This document shows positions 31,865-43,549 of a stretch of 64,000 nucleotides of DNA, piece by piece; within the stretch, counting starts at the first letter, position 1; each line of letters opens with the position of its first letter. Source of the stretch: Hysterangium stoloniferum (Eukaryota; Basidiomycota; Agaricomycetes; Hysterangiales; Hysterangiaceae). The DNA lies in assembly GCA_015178975.1 (NCBI GenBank), contig WHVD01000048.1:496001-560000 (forward strand), read 5' to 3'. Below the pieces are notes generated by a model. It was not told the origin of the DNA. It searched no databases and was given only the letters and a program-made list of their open reading frames with translations. A program made the translations under genes and the position numbers.

Positions 31865-33060
31865 TTGTAAACATTTGCCCGCTGTCTGGTCTTTTTGTAG
31901 TAGTCAAAGTACTAGTTATATACAGAATTGGCGAACGGTCGACTGATTTTACTCTCTTATTGAGGCCGAGACGGTCAGAACCAGAATTGATTTGGGGACA
32001 AGTCGGGTTATAAATCGTTGGTAGCTGCTGGGCTACCTACACAAAACCCAGGCGCATATAGGCAGACTGTTTCGGAATGTATACGCCCAAATACCCATCC
32101 ACCCAACCAATCATACTCAGAGTCACACATAATAACAATATGGATGGACCCGAGACTGGACACAAAGAACAGTCGAAAGTACTCGTCAGAAATGCTCCAA
32201 AGAAGACAAAAATCATACCACGCACGGTGTAACCAATGATGTATAGCACATCCTACAGATCAGGCATACATCCTTCCCCGCCTACTCGCGGCACACAATC
32301 GACTGGCACCTTATTGCCTCGAGCCCGCTAGTGAAATACAGGGCAAAAGTACCAGGAAAATACGTCACGGGGTGGGGAATCATAACAATAGGTGTCGCGC
32401 TTGAGGTGAAGTTAGCTGCATGACCATTTTTTGGTCCACTATGACGGAAAACGTGGTCCAATTTTGGCATCGTTGTCAGAGAATCTAATCGATTGAAGTG
32501 GTGCAACTTTGTAAGAAATCGGCTCAGCCCGGAATGTCGTCAAGTGCAAGTCCGGTGAGCATAAAGAATTCGCCGGCCAATGCGAAACAATTCACCGAAA
32601 ATATATTTAAAAGTCCCTGGTGATTTCGAATTGTATTAAGTTGCTTATCTGTTGGTTTTTTACAAGTCTTTTTTGCTCCTTTAACCCTAGTTCCTAAGGA
32701 TCCTTCCAATATAATTGCCCACCTGTAGACCTTTGGGCCAGGTTATGTAGCATACTAATTTTGGAGTTGATGTCAAGCTTTGTATTTCCTGGCTCATTCA
32801 CTGGCCTTGCTAGTCCCCTGAGGACAGAGACAACAACTGTCCCATGGGATTGTTTATCTACAATACATGCCCAACTCCTACACTTTTATTTTTCTATGTA
32901 TTTGAGATGACATACATTACATTGTATTTTATTTATTAAAATGACTTGGTCGGCGAGTTCTTGGCTACATCATGGGAACATACATGTAATTAGGCATCCG
33001 CTTCATTCGGGGGTTTCAAGTTCGCCCGTGCAAGTTGCAAATTAAGTGTTTAACGAGGAC
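31865..33060. repeat. A3 downstream block, inverted copy at 43,550-44,520
   Basis: No gene seen. Ordered landmarks are shared in reverse with 43,550-44,520: the A-unit 3' flank, CAAGTGCAAGTCCGGTGAGC (32,540 region), the TTTTTTACAAGTCTTTTTGC-type stretch, and repeat R2 at 32,700-33,010. This is one arm of a large inverted duplication. Confidence 0.75.
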
Positions 33061-33599
33061 ATCATTTACACACATATCGTATCCCCCTAGTAACAGATAC
33101 AGAGCATATGGGAACATCAAATTGATAGAGACATGTACAATCATCTGAATAACTACAGCTGTATGCTGGAGCACTCACAGAGAGCAAAGGACACGTTTTA
33201 GAAACCGAAATGGGCCTTGAGAGATAATAATAGGTGTGCACCGAAAATTGCAGTTAGCAGGTGCCACATGCGCAAAAAAAAAAAATCTCTTGTGAAGGAT
33301 AAAGCAAATCTAGGAGAGGATTAAAGGCTTTTCAGTCCAGGAAGGAATACCATGGAGCTTTGGAGATTCAGAAATATATCATTATTGTGTTGAATATTTT
33401 CAAGTTGTTAAAGTCCTAGTGCGAATTAATATTTAATTAATTATTTTGCATCACCAGATTCCCGTAGCGCCTGCATGTGTGGTGCACAAGGTATTTTTCA
33501 CCAGGAAACTGGTACACTAGATGTAACAGTCCTCATGTTTTGATAATCTAATTTTAAATATAAAATTTACGAAGTATGTACTTAATTTGAAAAGAAGAA
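33061..33599. other. AT-rich intergenic, no gene seen
   Basis: AT-rich sequence with an A-run near 33,275. No open frame with recognisable features on either strand. Confidence 0.5.
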
Positions 33600-33965
33600 A
33601 CATGTCGCGGCACTTGCGCGGCAGCGCGACACCCTGCGCGGCACTTTCCTATAGCCCCGCGAAAAGTGAGCAATTGCCGCGAACACACATTTTGGTTTCA
33701 AACTAAAACAGAGTCATATTTTGAAAGGAAATACTCAAAATATCATTTTAAATGATATATGCTATTAGAAAAGGGCTTAATACACCATTTGTAACATTAA
33801 AACTAAGTCTTAAAGTAAATTAACAGGCCCCCAGTACACATATTGATATATTATGAAGAATAGATGGGAGGTTATATCTATTTATGCTAGTCAAATGTGT
33901 TTTTGAGGGCATTTTGAGGTGTTCGCGGCAGTCGCGACACCTGCGCGGCACTTTCCCATGGCCCC
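33600..33965. repeat. AT-rich spacer between GC-rich direct repeats
   Basis: About 41 bp at 33,619-33,659 and at 33,924-33,965 are near-identical direct repeats (both contain CCTGCGCGGCACTTTCC). They stand out as GC-rich against about 265 bp of AT-rich DNA between them. GCGCGGCA also recurs inside the left copy. They could be the ends of a small element or protein-binding sites; origin unknown. Confidence 0.6.
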
Positions 33966-34427
33966 GTTTGGGTAGGGGATTTAATTCAAGAACGAATAAT
34001 GGGCGCTTGTGTGAGAAGGAAGAGAGATAAACCGTTACGGATCCTGTGGGCAACAATGCTGTGCAGGATTTTAACCTGAATTCTAACGCTCAACAACTGT
34101 GAAGCTCGCATTATGTGATGACAACTCACCAAACAATACCTAGCTTCCATGTGTGCTTTCTGCAGTAGATGGTCTGGCGAAGTGTACGTATTAGCGTAGA
34201 AAACAGTAGCTAGCTTGAGAGTATCCTGGAGTCTGTATGGATGAATGAAGGTGAGCGGGCCTTGTTTGAAATGGGCTTTTCTTAACCGGAAGGGATGAAA
34301 CGCTGTGTATCCTGTCCAAGCACGGCCGCCCTGCATTTCCCACAAATTGACTCTCTACTAAATTGCTGCACTGCTGCTATGGAAGCACACCATCCTCTTC
34401 TGGTATGTGCACGACTCCTACCCACCA
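33966..34427. repeat. A4 upstream region, A-upstream repeats
   Basis: Matches 27,960-28,394 closely, including GGAAGGGATGAAACGCTGTG and AATTGACTCTC. No B copy precedes A4, so the unit is truncated on its left side at about 33,966. Confidence 0.6.
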
Positions 34428-37395
34428 ATGTCTACGTTAAACGAGACCACGCTAAGGAATCACGATATGGCAACGGCTGAGACCCTCCAAGAAGGCGTCG
34501 AGGAGCTACCACCCTTGGTTTCCACAGGTGTATTCAAGTTGAGCTTAGAGGAAGCGGGGCAGATCCTGGAGACGAGAATGAGGAAAGGATTCCGGTTGAA
34601 ACTTCGAGAACGATGGAGCTGTAACGAACCCGGGCACGATTTATGTTGCCGAACTCTTGCGGACAACGAGCACATACCGCTATCTGCAAAGCATGTAGAG
34701 ATTTGAGTTGACGAGTTGGTGAGTAATTATAACGCTATTATAATGTAATCTATGTCACATCCTGCGCGTTTCAGTTCAAAGGAGATACAAGCTACAATGA
34801 CCCCCCGACGGTTGTTAAGATGGCAGCGAGGCCTGCCAACACCACGTCCAATCACGGAGAAGGCGTTGAGGAGCACTCACCCTTGATTTCTCCAGGTGAA
34901 TTCACCTCGGAGGAACTGGAGCGTATGCTTGTCATGAGAATGAGGGAAGAATTCCGGTTGAAGCTCCGAGAACGATGGAGCTGTACCGAACCAGGGCACG
35001 ATTTATGTTACCGGGCCCCCGATGACGTCCAGCACATACGACTGTCTGCGAACTATGTAGAGGTTTGGGTTGACAGGATGGTGAGTGAGGTATAATGCTA
35101 TTATCATATGTAATTTATCTCCCATCCTGCGCATTTTAGTGCCAGGGAGAAACGAGCTACCATGAGCCACCAACTGTTGTTAAGATATCAGGAAGGCCCA
35201 CCAACACAACATCCAACCACCGAGAAGGCAGTGAGGGGGATATACCAGATGATCACCAGCATATGCCACTGTCCGCAAACGATGCAGAGGCCCGGGTTGA
35301 CGAGATGGTGAGTAAAGTATTATGCTATTATCACGTAATTTGTATCACATCCGGCGTGTTGCAGTGCCAAGGAGAACCGACTTACCATGACTCACCGACC
35401 GCCGTCCAGATGGCGGAGAGGTGCACCAACACCACACCCAACCTCCGAAAAGACGTCGAGGAGCTACCACCTTTGGTACCAAGTTATTGGGCCCCGTTGA
35501 CGACCAGGACGTACTGTCCGCAAACCACGTAGAAGTCTCGGCTGACGAGTTCAAGCTCGTGAGGAAAGTATAATGCCATTATCATTTAATCTGTATCACA
35601 TCCTGCGCGCTTCAGTGTCAAGGAAAAACCAACTACCATGATCCACCAACCGTTGTTACGATGCCAGGGGGGTCCATTAAAAGTCCCACGTCCGGCCGCC
35701 AGGGAGGCGTTGAGGAGCAACCACCCTTAGATTCCCCAGATGAATTGAGCTCGGATCAACGGGACCAGATAATTAAGACCAGAATGACAGAGATATTCCG
35801 GACGAAACTTCGAGAACGGTGGATCTGTTACGAACCCGGGCACGATCTATGTTACCGGGAACCTGATAACGACCAGCACCTACTACTGTCTGCAAACCAT
35901 GTGGAATTTTGTGTTCACGAGTTGGTGAGTAAAGTAAAATGCTATTTTTTTGTAATCTGCGTCACATCCTGTGCATTTAAGTGCAACGGAAATACGAGCT
36001 ACCATGGCCTACCCACTTTTGGTAAGACACCATGGAGTTCCACCAACACCACGTCCTCCCTCCGAGAAGGCGTCGATGAGCTACCACCCTTGCGTTCTCC
36101 AGGTGTATTGAGCTCCGAACAATGGGAACAGATCGTCAGCACAGGTATGAGGGAGATTTTGAGGGGGAAACTTCGAGAACGATGGAGCTGCAACGAAACT
36201 GGGCACAATTTATGTTACCGAACCCCCGATGACGACCAGCACATACCACTGTCTCCAAACGATGTAGAGGTTTGGGTTGAGGAGTTGGCGAGTAATCAAA
36301 TATATAGTGCTGTTATCACGTACGCGTGACCACATCCTGCCTGTGTCAGTGCGAAGGAGAAACGACCTACCATGAACCACCGACTATTATTATGATGCGG
36401 TGGAGGTCTACTACATCCAATCTCGGTCCATATTGCAGTCATGATGTGGATTGGGGAATGGTGTCGCAGTCCAGAAAAACAATGTGTAGCATTGAAATTG
36501 GACCAGGCTATTACGGAGGAGTCGCGTTGGAAAGGGTTGCGATGCGAATCCTCTATAACGCCAAAATGGTTACGTTGACGGCAGAGTTGACTGTGTATGG
36601 GGGAATGGTGAATTTCTCATATCGGGACAAGGTGCTTAATAGGTTCCTGTACAAGTCAGCAACTCTTCCAAGATGGGGAAGAGTAATTCAAGAAAGCGTT
36701 GATTTGGTGAGGTAAGGATAACTCAGCGGCGTCGAGCATTGGGATAGACTTTACCTACTCACGCTTTGTAGACCCACATACCCGCTTCAAATTCGGAAAC
36801 AAGCGTCAAGAATTTTAGGGCACTTCTGGTTGTGTTATGATGAAATACGGCTACCGAACAATCGTGACACTATGACTTTGAAGCTTATAGCATTATTGGG
36901 TCACGCCTTCATATCTTGCCCTGGCACTCAATGGTGGGATACAAATACATCAGCCGTCATTATGTCGTCACTCTATAATTCCATCGTAAAATCACCGCTT
37001 CACATCAACTTGGATGAGATTTCATCTACATTTATTGTGTCAATTGCCCACTACTTATCGGACCCTGATAACCAACATCTCTCCTCATTGGTGCCCTTGC
37101 GGATATCATCGAAAACGTATGCCATCTGCGTCAGCTGTCTGTAGAAGAGCTTATTGCCATCAGAGCATACTTTGAGACCTGGTTGAATCAACACGGACTT
37201 TTTGGCTACAGATTACATCGGCTGTTCATGCATTGCGCTTCCCAGGACACATGGTTTCTAGACATTTCTGGAAAGGTATTGAATTATGTGCTCCAAATTA
37301 TCAGAATCGATATCCAGAAATTGGCTCAAAGCAATAGGCTTGCAATATCTTTGTTCATCAACCTGGAAATGCTGGAAAGTTTCCTTGAGAATTAG
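34428..37395 (+). pseudogene. Family A modular gene copy 4 (A4), decayed
   Basis: Same eight-exon layout as A3: 34428-34718, 34775-35080, 35140-35307, 35365-35558, 35616-35924, 35982-36287, 36350-36711 and 36772 onward. Lesions: TGG to TGA in the last module motif of exon 1 (about 34,704); exon 4 is 194 nt instead of 195 (a C lost near 35,495); the exon 6 donor is GCGAGT instead of GTGAGT; one base lost near 37,080 in the last exon; and an in-frame TAG at 37,393. A GC donor can function, but the others make it a pseudogene. Very similar to A3 otherwise, so the duplication is recent. Confidence 0.75.
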
Positions 37396-37521
37396 TCGCT
37401 GGTCATAGCCCATAACAGCCAGCTCATTATCGTTGGTTCTTTTATGGTTTCAATCCTACGGCACGTCCCTCTATTCTTCCGCAAATACTCTCATAATCAA
37501 ATCAAGTGAGATACTAGAGAA

Positions 37522-37887
37522 TTGCCGATGTCTGTAAATTCAAGCCCGGACAAATGGATGTTGTGGTCGATTCGGAACATAATAAGAATGACAATCATGT
37601 TCATAGCTAGATCTCCAGATCTGGAATATGCGTGCGTCCAAGTGCGTACAGAATCCACTATCGACGCTCTTTCCCGCGTTATTAGCAGCTGTAGAGTGAT
37701 TGGCCGGTCGACAGAGGATAGCTGTACAGCGTGGAGATGCTCAGACATCATTAAACATGCTCGTCATCTCCTGCATTTGATCGCCACGCCGTTCACTGGG
37801 TCTTCGGAACTATCAAATAGTCGTTGTTTATCGGTGGTAACTCAGTTCGGATGGCGTATCGAGGACGTTGGTGAATTGGGTCACTGA
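37522..37887 (+). CDS. Conserved 121-aa ORF following A4
   Basis: Intact although the A4 body upstream is broken (ends ...GELGH). Just before it, about 5 bp (TCAAA) are duplicated compared with other copies. Its persistence as an open frame is notable but could simply reflect recency. Confidence 0.45.
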   Translation: MPMSVNSSPDKWMLWSIRNIIRMTIMFIARSPDLEYACVQVRTESTIDALSRVISSCRVIGRSTEDSCTAWRCSDIIKHARHLLHLIATPFTGSSELSNSRCLSVVTQFGWRIEDVGELGH

Positions 37888-38237
37888 TTGTAAACAGTTG
37901 TCCGCTGTCTGGTCTTTTTGTAGTATTCACAATGATGGTCATATACAGAAGTGGAGAACGGTAGACTTATTTTGAACTCTTATTGAGGCCGAGACGGTGA
38001 GAATGATAATTGATTTGGGGACAAGTTGGGTGGTAAAACGTTGGTAGGATCTGCTGGGGTGCCTGCACAAAACCCAAGCGCATATAGGCAGACTGTTTCG
38101 GAACGTATACGTCCAAATACCCATTCACCCAATCAATCATACTCACAACCACCCATCATAATGACAAAGCGGACGGAGCCGAGACTGGACACAAAGGACC
38201 GGCAGTCGAAAGTACCCGTCAGAAGTGCCCCGTCGCC
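37888..38237. repeat. A4 downstream flank
   Basis: Copy of the A-unit 3' flank (31,865-32,200 and 9,130-9,380). It stops abruptly after GCCCCGTCGCCTCC at about 38,237, where it is fused to the middle of a module exon of A5. Confidence 0.75.
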
Positions 38238-40558
38238 TCCAACGGGACCAGATCACTGAGACCGCAATGAGAGAGATATTCCGGACGAAACTTCGAGAAC
38301 GGTGGATCTGTTACGAACCCGGGCACGATTTATGTTACCGGGCACCCGATAACGACCAGCACCTACTACTATCTGGAAACCATGTAGAATTTTGGGTTGA
38401 CGAGTTGGTGAGTAAAGTAAAATGCTCTCTTCTTGAAATCTGCGTCACATTCTATGCATTTCAGTGCAACGGAAATACGAGCTACCATGAGCTCCCCGCT
38501 TTTGGTACGATACCATGGAGTTCCACCAACACCACATCCAACCTTCGAGAAGGCGTTGATGAGCTACCACCCTTGCGTCTTCCAGGTGTATTGAGCTCCG
38601 AACAATGGGACCAGAATGTCAGCACTGGTATGAGGGAGATTTTCAGGGCGAAAATTCGAGAACGATGGAGCTGCAACGAAACTGGGCACAATTTATGTTA
38701 CCGAGCCCCCGATGACGACCACCACATACCACTGTCTCTAAACGATGTCGAGTTTTGGGTTGACGAGTTTGTGAGTAATCATGTATACAGTGCTGTTATC
38801 ACCTAATCGTTACCACATCCTGCCTGTGTCAGGGCGAAGGAGAAACAACCTGCCATGAGATATTCCGGACGAAACTTCGAGAACGGTGGATCTGTTACGA
38901 ACGCGGGCACGATTTATGTTACCGGGCACCCGATAACGACCAGCACCTACTACTGTCGGCAAACCATGTGGAATTTTGGGTTCACGAGTTGGTGAGTAAA
39001 GTAAAATGCTACTTTCTTGCAATCTGCGTCACATCCTGTGCATTTCAGTGCAACGGAAATACGAGCTACCATGACCTACCCACTTTTGGTAAGACACCAT
39101 GGAGTTCCACCAACACCACGTCCAACCTCCGAGAAGGCGTCGATGAGCTACCACCCTTGCGTTCTCCAGGTGTATTGAGCTCCGAACAATGGGACCAGAT
39201 CGTCAGCACAGGTATGAGGGAGATTTTCAGGGCGAAACTTCGAGAACGATGGAGCTGCAAAGAAACTGGGCACAATTTATGTTACCGAGCCCCCGATGAC
39301 GACGAGCACATATCACTGTCTCCAAGCGACGTAGATGTTTGGGTGGAGGAGTTGGTGAGTAATGAAGTATATAGTGCTGTTATCATGTAACCGTGACCAC
39401 ATCCTCCCTGTGTCAGTGCCAAGGAGAAACCACCTACCATGAACCACCGACTATTATTATGATGCGGGGGAGGTCTACCACATCCAATCTCGGCCCATAT
39501 CGCAGTCATGATGTGGACTGGGGAATGTTGACACGGTCTGACACAATGTCTAGCATTGATATTGGACCAGGCTATTACTCTCGATTGTCGTTGGAAAGGG
39601 TTGGGATGCGAGTCCTCTTCAACGCCAAAACAGCTGGGTTGATGGCAAAATTGTCTATGTATGGGCGAATGGTAAACTTTTCATCTCGAGGAAAGACGCT
39701 TAACAAGTTCCTACGCAAGTCTGCAACTCTTCCAAGATGGGGAATAGTAATTCAAGAAAGCATTGATTTGTTGAGGTAAGCGGCGTCAAGCATTGGGATG
39801 GACGTGACCTTTGTAGCCCCACACACCCGCTTCAAATTCGAGAACGAGCGTCGAGAATTTTAGGGGACTTCTGGTTGTGTTATGATGAAATACAGCTAAC
39901 GAACAATCATGACACCATGACCTTGAAGCTTATAGCATCATTGGGTCGCGCCTTCATATGTTGCCCTGGTGCTCAATGGTGGGATACGAATACATCAACC
40001 TCCATTACGGGTTCCCTCTATTTTTCCATCGTAAAATCACCCCTTCACAGCAACTTGGATGAGGTTTCATCTGCATTTGTCGTGCACATTTCCCACTACT
40101 TATCGGACCCTCATAACCAATATCCCCTCCTCATTGGTGCCCTTGCGGATGTCATCGAAAACGTATGCCATGTGCGTCAGCTGTCTGTAGAAGAGCTTCT
40201 TGCCATCAGAGCCTACTTTACGACCTGGTTGGATGAAGACAAAGTTTTTGGCTACAGATTCCAGCGGTTTTTCATGCATTGTGTTTCGCAGGACACATGG
40301 TTTCTAGACATATCTGGAGAGGTATTGAATTCTGTGCTCAGACATATCAGAATGGATATCCAGACATTGGCTCAAAGCATCAAGATTACAAGATCTTTGT
40401 TCATCAACGTGGAAATGCTGGAGAACTTCCTTGACAACAAGTCGCTGTTCACAGTCCATACCAGCCAGCTCATTATCGTCGGTTCTTTTATGGTTTCAAT
40501 CATACGGCACGTCCCTATATTCTTCCGCAAATACTGTCGTAATCAACTGAGATACTAG
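38238..40558 (+). CDS. Family A gene copy 5 (A5), 5'-truncated and chimeric
   Basis: The 5' exons are missing: A4 downstream flank joins directly to the middle of an exon-5-type module at 38,238, and the first ATG in frame is at 38,267. Exons: 38238-38407, 38465-38770, 38833-38991, 39049-39354, 39417-39775 and 39817-40558, all joining in frame. Exon 38833-38991 is itself a chimera: it starts like the exon after the modules (GEGETTCHE), then jumps to mid-module (IFRTKLRERWICYE), a second unequal exchange that added a module pair. The intron before the last exon is shortened to 41 nt. With no family promoter it may not be expressed. Function unknown. Confidence 0.6.
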
Positions 40559-40562
40559 AGAA

Positions 40563-40928
40563 TTGCCGATGTCGGGAAATTTAACCCCGGACACATGGAT
40601 GTTGTGGTCTATTCGGAACATAATAAGAATGACAATCAAGTTCATAGCTAGATCTCCGGATCTGAAATATGCGTGCGTCCAAGTGCGTAAAAAATCCACT
40701 ATCGACGCTCTTTCCCGCGTTATTCGCAACTGTCAGGCGATTGGCCGGTCGACAGAGGATAGCTGCACAGCGTGGAGATGCTCAGACATCATTAAACATG
40801 CTCGCCACCTTCTACACTTGATAGCCACGCCGTTCACCGGGCCTTCGGAATTATCAAATAGTCGTTGTTTATCGGTGGTAACTCAGTTCGGATGGGGTAC
40901 CGTGGACGTCGGTAAATTGGGTCACTAA
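40563..40928 (+). CDS. Conserved 121-aa ORF following A5
   Basis: Same position and length as after A1, A3 and A4, five bases past the TAG. Ends ...GKLGH. See the ORF at 31,499 for alternatives. Confidence 0.5.
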   Translation: MPMSGNLTPDTWMLWSIRNIIRMTIKFIARSPDLKYACVQVRKKSTIDALSRVIRNCQAIGRSTEDSCTAWRCSDIIKHARHLLHLIATPFTGPSELSNSRCLSVVTQFGWGTVDVGKLGH

Positions 40929-41039
40929 TTGTAAACATTTTCCCGGTGTCTGGTCATTTTGTGGTAGTCAAAATGCTAGCTATATACAGAAGTGGAGAAC
41001 GATACACTCATTTTAAACTCATATTTGCCGAGACTGTCA

Positions 41040-41625
41040 GAAGCCGCGCATTATGTCACAATGTGGTCTAAAATCTTCAATACATCTCCAGCAATATCTC
41101 GAAACCATGCATCTTGGTGGATGCAACACACGAAAAGCCGTATAGGATATATATCCATGGAACGTCCTTGTGCGTGTTATTGTCTGGTATGGCTTTGGTG
41201 GACAGGATGAACTGATGTGATGTCGCGACGCACGGTTGTAACCAGAATTCAAAGTAACCTCTGAACGCACTAAGCTCCTCTACACATAGTTGATGCAAGT
41301 GGCAAATCGCTTTTATGACATACACAAGACCGATAATGGGACAGGGATCATGAAATACCGTTAGATAACGGGCGATGTTTATAATAAATGTTTATGCAAC
41401 CTCATCAAACTTGTTGTGCAGTAGTGACTTGTCTAAAATGTTGTAGACTGATGGCGTAATCACAGTTGACATATCTCTATCCGACCACCGGACGTCAGGA
41501 CACGACGCGAAGACCCCCAAAGATGTTATACGCTGGAAGCCTTTGCTACTCAGCTGAATATAAGGAGAATACAATGGGAACGACCCTTGTTCTGAATAGA
41601 CCCTAGTGCGCATTCCAGATCGCGA
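41040..41625 (-). pseudogene. Diverged, inverted relic of the family A C-terminal exon
   Basis: On the minus strand ITSLGVFASCPDVRWSD and STVITPSVYNILDKSLLH correspond to IASLGRAFICCPGAQWWD and ITSSLYNSL.KSPLH of A3. Further on, ICHLHQLCVEELSAFRGYFE corresponds to VCHVRQLSVEELIAIRAYFE. One in-frame TAA lies between the two halves (about 41,394). It is much more diverged than A1-A5, so it marks an older duplication or a distinct subfamily. Confidence 0.7.
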
Positions 41626-41699
41626 TTCGTTTGAAGTGTCTTAGCAGACCCCGAGGTTTGTTGTTTCTTGTGTTCCTTTCGATCGTTTTGTTTAATTCG

Positions 41700-41995
41700 T
41701 TCATCCTTTACAGCTACTATGTTTACCGTGTCTTACAACCATGTGATTTCCACTTTCATTCATTCCCTTATTATCTTGGTATCTTATCAATACGTACAGA
41801 TAGACACGCCAATACCTCAGTTGATTTAACCCTTCCATATCGACCGAGGTATGTTACTATTTTTATTCTTTTTCGTTACATTGGTACTGATTATCTTTAT
41901 TAGTTATCATGGTTGTTACAGGTATTTTCAATATCAGTCGATTTAACCTTGCCGTATCGATTGAGTTATTATCTTTGTCATAATTTGTTATAACA
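41700..41995 (+). repeat. LTR-like sequence with paired palindromes
   Basis: Contains CCTCAGTTGA...TATCGACCGAGG (about 41,817-41,850) and a second, weaker copy at about 41,930-41,965. The same arrangement occurs in the copia LTR at 57,858-58,147. The frame at 41,631-41,903 is hydrophobic and AT-driven; I do not call it a gene. Confidence 0.45.
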
Positions 41996-42540
41996 CTAAA
42001 ACCATCCATGCTCGTTTCCGAATTTAAGGCGGGTATGTGGGCCTACGACTCAGACATGGGGATTTCGAGTATATTCAATGATTGAAGCTGGGTTAACCCT
42101 ACCTTATTAAATCAACACTCTCTTGAACTAGTCTTCCCAGTCTTGGCGGTGTGAGATACTTGTGCAGAAACTTGCTAAAGGCCCACGTCGTCTCGATACA
42201 ATCGACTCGTGACTTGCTCGTATATTGCCAGCTTTGCGATCAGAAAAAATATCTTGGCATTGTAAGGACTTTCATGCCAAACCTTTCCAAACCGATTCCA
42301 CAGTAATACCTGGGGCTAATTTCAAGACTTGAAGATGTCCAAGATGCCATGAGATCCTTTCCCAGTCTTTGGAATGACTGCGAAGGACCCAGTGCAAATG
42401 AGGTGGAACCTTGAGAAAAGAGTCGCCTTGCATTAGTCTTCCTCTCTATATATCCAGAAACATGGCATCATTAACCACTTGGTCTAGTAACCCCACCGAC
42501 TCTGGTTCTGACAACACCGTATAGAACCATAGCACGTCCC
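41996..42540. other. Intergenic, B-like debris
   Basis: 42,490-42,545 reads GGTCTAGTAACCCCACCGACTCTGG and resembles the start of family B exon 1 in B1. No intact frame. Confidence 0.4.
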
Positions 42541-42566
42541 GGCTCCACTATTGCAAAAGCATACGA

Positions 42567-43263
42567 TTGAATGTGCAGCGACCACGGCCCACCAACACAA
42601 CATCCGACCTCAGCCCGTGCTCTCACAGTATGCTGGGACATATTCAAATAGTGAAATTAGCCCCGGTATTACTGTGGAGTCAGTTTGGAAAGGGTTGGGA
42701 TGAAGGTCTGTCACAATGCCAGGATAGCTTCGCTGATCGCAAAGCTGACAATATACGCAAGTCAAGAGTCGAGTGTATCGATACGACGGGGTATTTAGCA
42801 AGTTTCTATAGGAGCATTTCACGCTACCAAGGCTGGGGGAGACTGGTTCGGATATTCGAGAAGTGGCATTGCCATGTATAATATAAATACGGTCCAGAGC
42901 GATGCTCACTGGCTGCTGCCTTCAAGTTGGCGCTGTCACCCTCAGACTTTATCCGGAGAGATTGCGCGCTGCCTGTTTAATTTAATCAAAGCTTTCGATG
43001 AGGAGAAACCCAGGTCAACTGATAGTCCAGTGGGGTTAATGGTGAGCGACGTGATTTCTTCATTGACTCTTGCCATATCAAGCAGCTTGAGTTTTGTGGA
43101 ACGTCTGAGCAAGACAAAGAACAAGACCAGAGTTCTGAGGGCAGATTTTGTTGAGGTACGTAACGGTCGAATTCAAATGTCCTTGATCGTGGCGAGTCCA
43201 TCAGAGTTTGTATTAACAGATTGTAAATATATCCCGTGCCAGGCAACGTTTATTTTCAGCTAG
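42567..43263 (+). pseudogene. Diverged family A relic plus unknown 3' part
   Basis: 42,590-42,840 resembles the exon that follows the modules (ACCAACACAACATCCGACCTC; WKGLG). From 42,874 an open frame of 129 codons (SGEIARCLFNLIKAFDEEKP...SLTLAISSSLSFVERLSK) has helical character and an intact reading frame. I do not recognise it. It could be the diverged C-terminal domain of this subfamily. Confidence 0.4.
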
Positions 43264-43549
43264 CCTCATTATTATCTGGATGGCTAAGTGGACTGTTCGC
43301 CTCAGGCTCACACTATCGATACGTATATTCCGTATGTATGACATCAGAACGGTAGAAGCTGCAGACCCCGCGGTGATGGCAAAAGGTCACTGTATGCACT
43401 CTTAACTTGGTTCAAACTGTGTAGCTTTATGCAACCTCCAAATACGACTATTGAGCGAGTTAGGTACAGGGTGGCAGTATTGGTATGTTCTTATTGGTTT
43501 GTGTTGGCGCTCGCCAAGAAATCCGAGCCACCAGCCCCAGAGTAACTAC

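Noticed and set aside
30301..41000. CRISPR-like or bacterial repeat array
   Set aside because: The regular spacing is due to exon modules with eukaryotic introns; no short palindromic direct repeats with unique spacers.
41631..41903. Membrane protein gene of 90 residues
   Set aside because: The hydrophobic frame arises from T-rich DNA overlapping LTR-like palindromes; no start context or homologous copy.
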